Assembly (NCBI GenBank): GCA_047628385.1
Contig: JBLHVH010000137.1
Coordinates: 1 to 9,097, forward strand
Origin: PZPK01 sp047628385
GTDB taxonomy: Bacteria; Pseudomonadota; Gammaproteobacteria; Pseudomonadales; Oleiphilaceae
Length of the DNA: 9,097 nt
Direction of reading: 5' to 3'
In this document: in pieces, positions 7,243 through 9,097 of the stretch
How positions within the stretch are numbered: the first letter of the stretch is position 1
How the letters are laid out: each line of letters starts with the position of its first letter
The notes under the pieces: model-generated
What the model was told of the DNA's origin: nothing
The model's database searches: none
What the model saw: the letters and a program-made list of their open reading frames with translations, nothing else
Position numbers and translations under genes: made by a program

Positions 7243-7246
7243 CCTT
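7243..7246 (-). promoter_or_regulatory. Ribosome binding site that sets the exonuclease start at 7235
   Basis: AAGG on the minus strand is 7 nt before ATG 7235. It lies inside the extended frame that would begin at the TTG at 7256, which argues against the longer form. Confidence 0.6.
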
Positions 7247-7335
7247 TTTTGTACAACGCAATGATTGTGTAAATACATGTAATGGCGTCTCAAAATTAGA
7301 TAATGTCATCTTGAAACAGTGAGGGCTGAAAGTTT

Positions 7336-7363
7336 ATTATATTCTGTTAAAAAAGTGTATGAA
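7336..7363 (-). promoter_or_regulatory. Candidate promoter of the exonuclease III gene
   Basis: On the minus strand a perfect TATAAT (plus 7336-7341) follows TTCATA (plus 7358-7363; 4 of 6) with a 16-bp spacer. The predicted leader is about 95 nt. The -35 is weak, so the call rests mostly on the -10 and on its position after the hairpin that follows the kinase gene. Confidence 0.4.
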
Positions 7364-7374
7364 ATATTAATTTG

Positions 7375-7419
7375 ATACAGCTAACTTACGTAATAATTTT
7401 TTCAGTAAGTTAGCTGTAT
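7375..7419. terminator. Perfect 15-bp hairpin after the kinase gene, possible terminator or 3'-end stabiliser
   Basis: Left arm ATACAGCTAACTTAC (7375-7389) and right arm GTAAGTTAGCTGTAT (7405-7419) are exact reverse complements with a 15-nt loop. It starts 20 bp after the kinase stop in the direction of transcription, where a terminator would be expected. No run of T follows the stem on either strand, and the stem is AT-rich. A standard intrinsic terminator is therefore doubtful; RNA end protection or protein binding are alternatives. Confidence 0.45.
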
Positions 7420-7439
7420 GTAATATGACTTATTAAGTT

Positions 7440-8429
7440 TTAACTAAGAGTCTTTAGAACTCCATGCTGTTCAGGCTTTAGGCGCGGCCCGTATTGGCTT
7501 ACAACTTGAGCAGCTGCTTTATTTGCTAATTTGGCCGCATCTGGAAATGACTTTCCTGCGGTAATCGCATACAAAAAAGCCCCTGCAAACATATCGCCAG
7601 CACCATTGGTGTCGATTGCAGTCACAGACTCTCCGGCAATAGTGGTTAATTGTTCACCATCAAAAACTAAGGCCCCTTCTTTGCCTAGTGTGATGGCAAA
7701 TGTTTTAGCGCTTGCTTTCATGGCCTCAGCAGCTTTCTCAATATTTTCAGTATTGGTCCAGCTTAGTGCTTCATCTTTATTACAGAAGAGCAAATCAACC
7801 TGTGTGCCAATCATCTCCTTAAGGCCGTCACTAAAAAATTGCACCATGCCAGGGTCTGATAATGAAATAGACGTTTTGACGTTGTTTTGCTCTGCAATCT
7901 CACGGGCTTTGATTGCTGCAGATTTCCCAGTAGGAGAAGTCACCAAATAACCTTCTAGATACAAATATTCAGACTGTGCAATGGCATCCTGATCAAGCTG
8001 TGATTCGTCAAGTGTTTCACTTATGCCTAAAAATGTATTCATTGTTCGTTCAGCATCAGGTGTAATCATCACTAGGCACTTACCTGTGGTACCCGAGGGT
8101 AAGTCGGTGGTTTGAATACTCACGCCTGCGGCCTGCGTATCATGGTGAAAGAATTGCCCATTTTCATCATTTGCTACTTTGCAGGAATAAAATGTTTTGG
8201 CACCAAAGTAACTGGCAGCGATAATTGAATTACAAGCAGAACCACCACTCGCACGTTTACTGCCGACCAAATGGTCTTTCATTAATTCTAAAAGCTCGCT
8301 TTGACGTGTTTCATCAACGAGTGTCATTAAGCCTTTTTCAATATTGGCGGTTTGTAGGAAGTCATCAGTGACTTCAATTTCTGTATCAACGAGCGCGGCA
8401 CCTAAGCCATAGACATGGTATTGTTTCAT
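7440..8429 (-). CDS. PfkB-family kinase, adenosine kinase-like
   Basis: The 329-residue cytoplasmic enzyme transfers the ATP gamma-phosphate to a nucleoside or sugar hydroxyl. Visible PfkB features are the N-terminal substrate region GLGAALVDTEIEV, the glycine pair in GGSACN at 62-67, CNKDEA at 216-221, and the C-terminal signature DTNGAGD at 273-279. The last Asp (279) is the catalytic base, and the glycines form the anion hole. The DTEIEV start and TPDAERTMNTFLG near 123-135 resemble the bacterial proteins annotated as adenosine kinases, a branch common in gammaproteobacteria. Substrate specificity has often been assigned only by similarity, so ribose, fructose-type sugars or inosine/guanosine remain possible. 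The ATG at 8429 has a purine-rich but weak ribosome site (GAAG). It is transcribed divergently from the MFS gene and has a promoter overlaid by a palindrome. Confidence 0.9.
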   Translation of the reverse strand: MKQYHVYGLGAALVDTEIEVTDDFLQTANIEKGLMTLVDETRQSELLELMKDHLVGSKRASGGSACNSIIAASYFGAKTFYSCKVANDENGQFFHHDTQAAGVSIQTTDLPSGTTGKCLVMITPDAERTMNTFLGISETLDESQLDQDAIAQSEYLYLEGYLVTSPTGKSAAIKAREIAEQNNVKTSISLSDPGMVQFFSDGLKEMIGTQVDLLFCNKDEALSWTNTENIEKAAEAMKASAKTFAITLGKEGALVFDGEQLTTIAGESVTAIDTNGAGDMFAGAFLYAITAGKSFPDAAKLANKAAAQVVSQYGPRLKPEQHGVLKTLS

Positions 8430-8454
8430 TTTTTTCTTCTACTCAGTAAATAGG

Positions 8455-8478
8455 GATGTATATGAGATTATATACATC
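8455..8478. promoter_or_regulatory. Palindrome over the kinase -10 and start site, candidate operator
   Basis: Perfect 9-bp arms GATGTATAT (8455-8463) and ATATACATC (8470-8478) surround a 6-bp spacer. The dyad covers the predicted -10 and reaches the transcription start, so a bound protein should block the promoter. It could instead form a small hairpin at the 5' end of the mRNA. The rest of the 258-bp divergent gap (8430-8687) shows no small gene. Confidence 0.45.
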
Positions 8479-8496
8479 TCAAAATTATAATTGCAA
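8467..8496 (-). promoter_or_regulatory. Candidate promoter of the kinase gene
   Basis: On the minus strand TTGCAA (plus 8491-8496; 4 of 6) and a perfect TATAAT (plus 8467-8472) are spaced by 18 bp. The predicted start near 8460 gives a leader of about 30 nt. A second TATAAT just upstream has no good -35 partner. Confidence 0.5.
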
Positions 8497-8641
8497 AACC
8501 GTTTTGAACGTTTGTGTCTTTGCTCATTGTTTCTGGTCCTCTGTGTTTGGTGATTAATTGGATAAGTTCAAATAAAATGATCGAGTGGCATCATCGTAAA
8601 CAGCATTTTTGGTTTGTAAAATATAGCGATTGATAGATGGG

Positions 8642-8655
8642 CATGTTAAAACATG
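8642..8655. promoter_or_regulatory. Short dyad in the leader of the MFS transporter gene
   Basis: CATGTT (8642-8647) and AACATG (8650-8655) are exact inverted repeats with a 2-bp spacer, ending 32 bp before the transporter ATG. The position would suit an operator for a local regulator. It is short enough to be chance. I could not find a confident promoter for the plus-strand gene. Confidence 0.3.
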
Positions 8656-8687
8656 GCGATGAGCTATGAATGTATAAGGAATGTTGG

Positions 8688-9097
8688 ATGAATAGGGGCG
8701 TATGGGTATTAGCAATAGCAGGTGCTTTAGGGTTATGTGTTGCACCTGTTGTCGTTTTTATTGGCGGGATTGTTGGGGCAAACTTAGCACCACAAGTTGA
8801 ACTTGCAACATTGCCTGTTGCATTTATGGTGGTTGGCACTGCGCTTTCAGTGTTACCTGTAACGCGATTCATGCAACTGTTTGGACGTAAGAGAGTTTTT
8901 ATTTCGGGTGCAATATTCAGTGCCATGTCAGCATTTTTAGCATCCTACTTTATTTCAGTGCATGATTTTTGGGGTTTTACACTCGCTGTTTCGATGTTAG
9001 GTGCCGGCATGGCTATTATTCAGCAATACCGCTTTGCTGCAATGGAGAGCGTTTCAGTAGAGCGGATGGCAAGTGCTGCATCATTTGTATTGTTAGG
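8688..9097 (+). CDS. MFS transporter, N-terminal part, 3' end outside the window
   Basis: The open frame runs from ATG 8688 to the window edge, 136 codons. The product is a polytopic inner-membrane protein of the major facilitator superfamily. Four hydrophobic segments are visible (about 5-27, 40-60, 72-92 and 95-113). Between segments 2 and 3 lies RFMQLFGRKRVF, the position of MFS motif A; the GRKR part is present but the usual aspartate of the motif is not evident. Segment 4 leads to MAIIQQYRFAAMESV. AAGGA at 8676-8680, 7 nt upstream, supports this start. An in-frame ATG at 8670 would add six residues but has a poorer ribosome site. The substrate is unknown. It is divergent from the kinase gene, so the two may share regulation. 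Confidence 0.85.
   Translation, partial: MNRGVWVLAIAGALGLCVAPVVVFIGGIVGANLAPQVELATLPVAFMVVGTALSVLPVTRFMQLFGRKRVFISGAIFSAMSAFLASYFISVHDFWGFTLAVSMLGAGMAIIQQYRFAAMESVSVERMASAASFVLL

Noticed and set aside
7236..7256. Extended exonuclease N-terminus from a TTG start
   Set aside because: The added residues MYKKGHF are not typical of the family, and the good ribosome site is inside this stretch, pointing to ATG 7235.
7531..7950. A 139-codon open frame on the plus strand inside the kinase gene
   Set aside because: It lies wholly antisense to a well-supported PfkB gene, its translation resembles no family I know, and no ribosome site precedes it.
8591..8926. A 111-codon open frame on the minus strand at the right edge
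   Set aside because: It is antisense to the MFS gene and has a low-complexity Thr/Ala/Pro-rich translation typical of a shadow frame.

Overview
The window looks like a chromosomal segment of a Gram-negative, flagellated, aerobic gammaproteobacterium. It is AT-rich (about 40% GC in the stretch I counted by eye), and its proteins resemble those of Pseudomonas and marine Oceanospirillales-type bacteria. That placement is an inference from gene content (a FlgL tail, a DesA3/DesB-type acyl desaturase with its own reductase, an ExoA-type exonuclease III and a PfkB-type nucleoside/sugar kinase). I see no rRNA, tRNA, CRISPR array, insertion sequence or phage gene.

Layout. At the left edge, the plus strand carries only the last 72 codons of flgL, the end of a flagellar locus. 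Everything from 154 to 8429 is on the minus strand. Read in the direction of transcription (right to left), it holds a PfkB-family kinase, exonuclease III, a membrane-bound 7TMR-DISM diguanylate cyclase, and then a compact lipid operon. The operon order is ferredoxin-type NAD(P)H reductase, 24-bp gap, fatty-acyl desaturase, 38-bp gap, DUF3336-patatin lipase. The lipase gene runs 68 bp into the 3' end of the convergent flgL. At the right edge a plus-strand MFS transporter starts divergently from the kinase and runs off the window.

How the genes work together. The reductase should pass electrons from NAD(P)H through FAD and a 2Fe-2S centre to the di-iron desaturase, which introduces double bonds into acyl chains. 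A patatin hydrolase in the same transcription unit could release acyl chains from phospholipid or neutral lipid. The operon promoter is well defined: a perfect TTGACA -35, a 17-bp spacer and TAATAT. Two 18-bp dyads of the form AGTNNAC-N4-GTNNACT cover the -35 and the start-site region. They resemble the DesT/FabR-type operators that tune unsaturated fatty acid synthesis in Pseudomonas and E. coli. A third, different dyad sits just upstream of the -35. No repressor gene is present in the window.

The kinase, exonuclease and cyclase are probably separate transcription units, because a candidate promoter precedes each. The most interesting material is the regulated three-gene lipid operon with its operators, the convergent flgL overlap, a perfect 15-bp hairpin without a T-tract after the kinase gene, and a palindrome over the kinase promoter.
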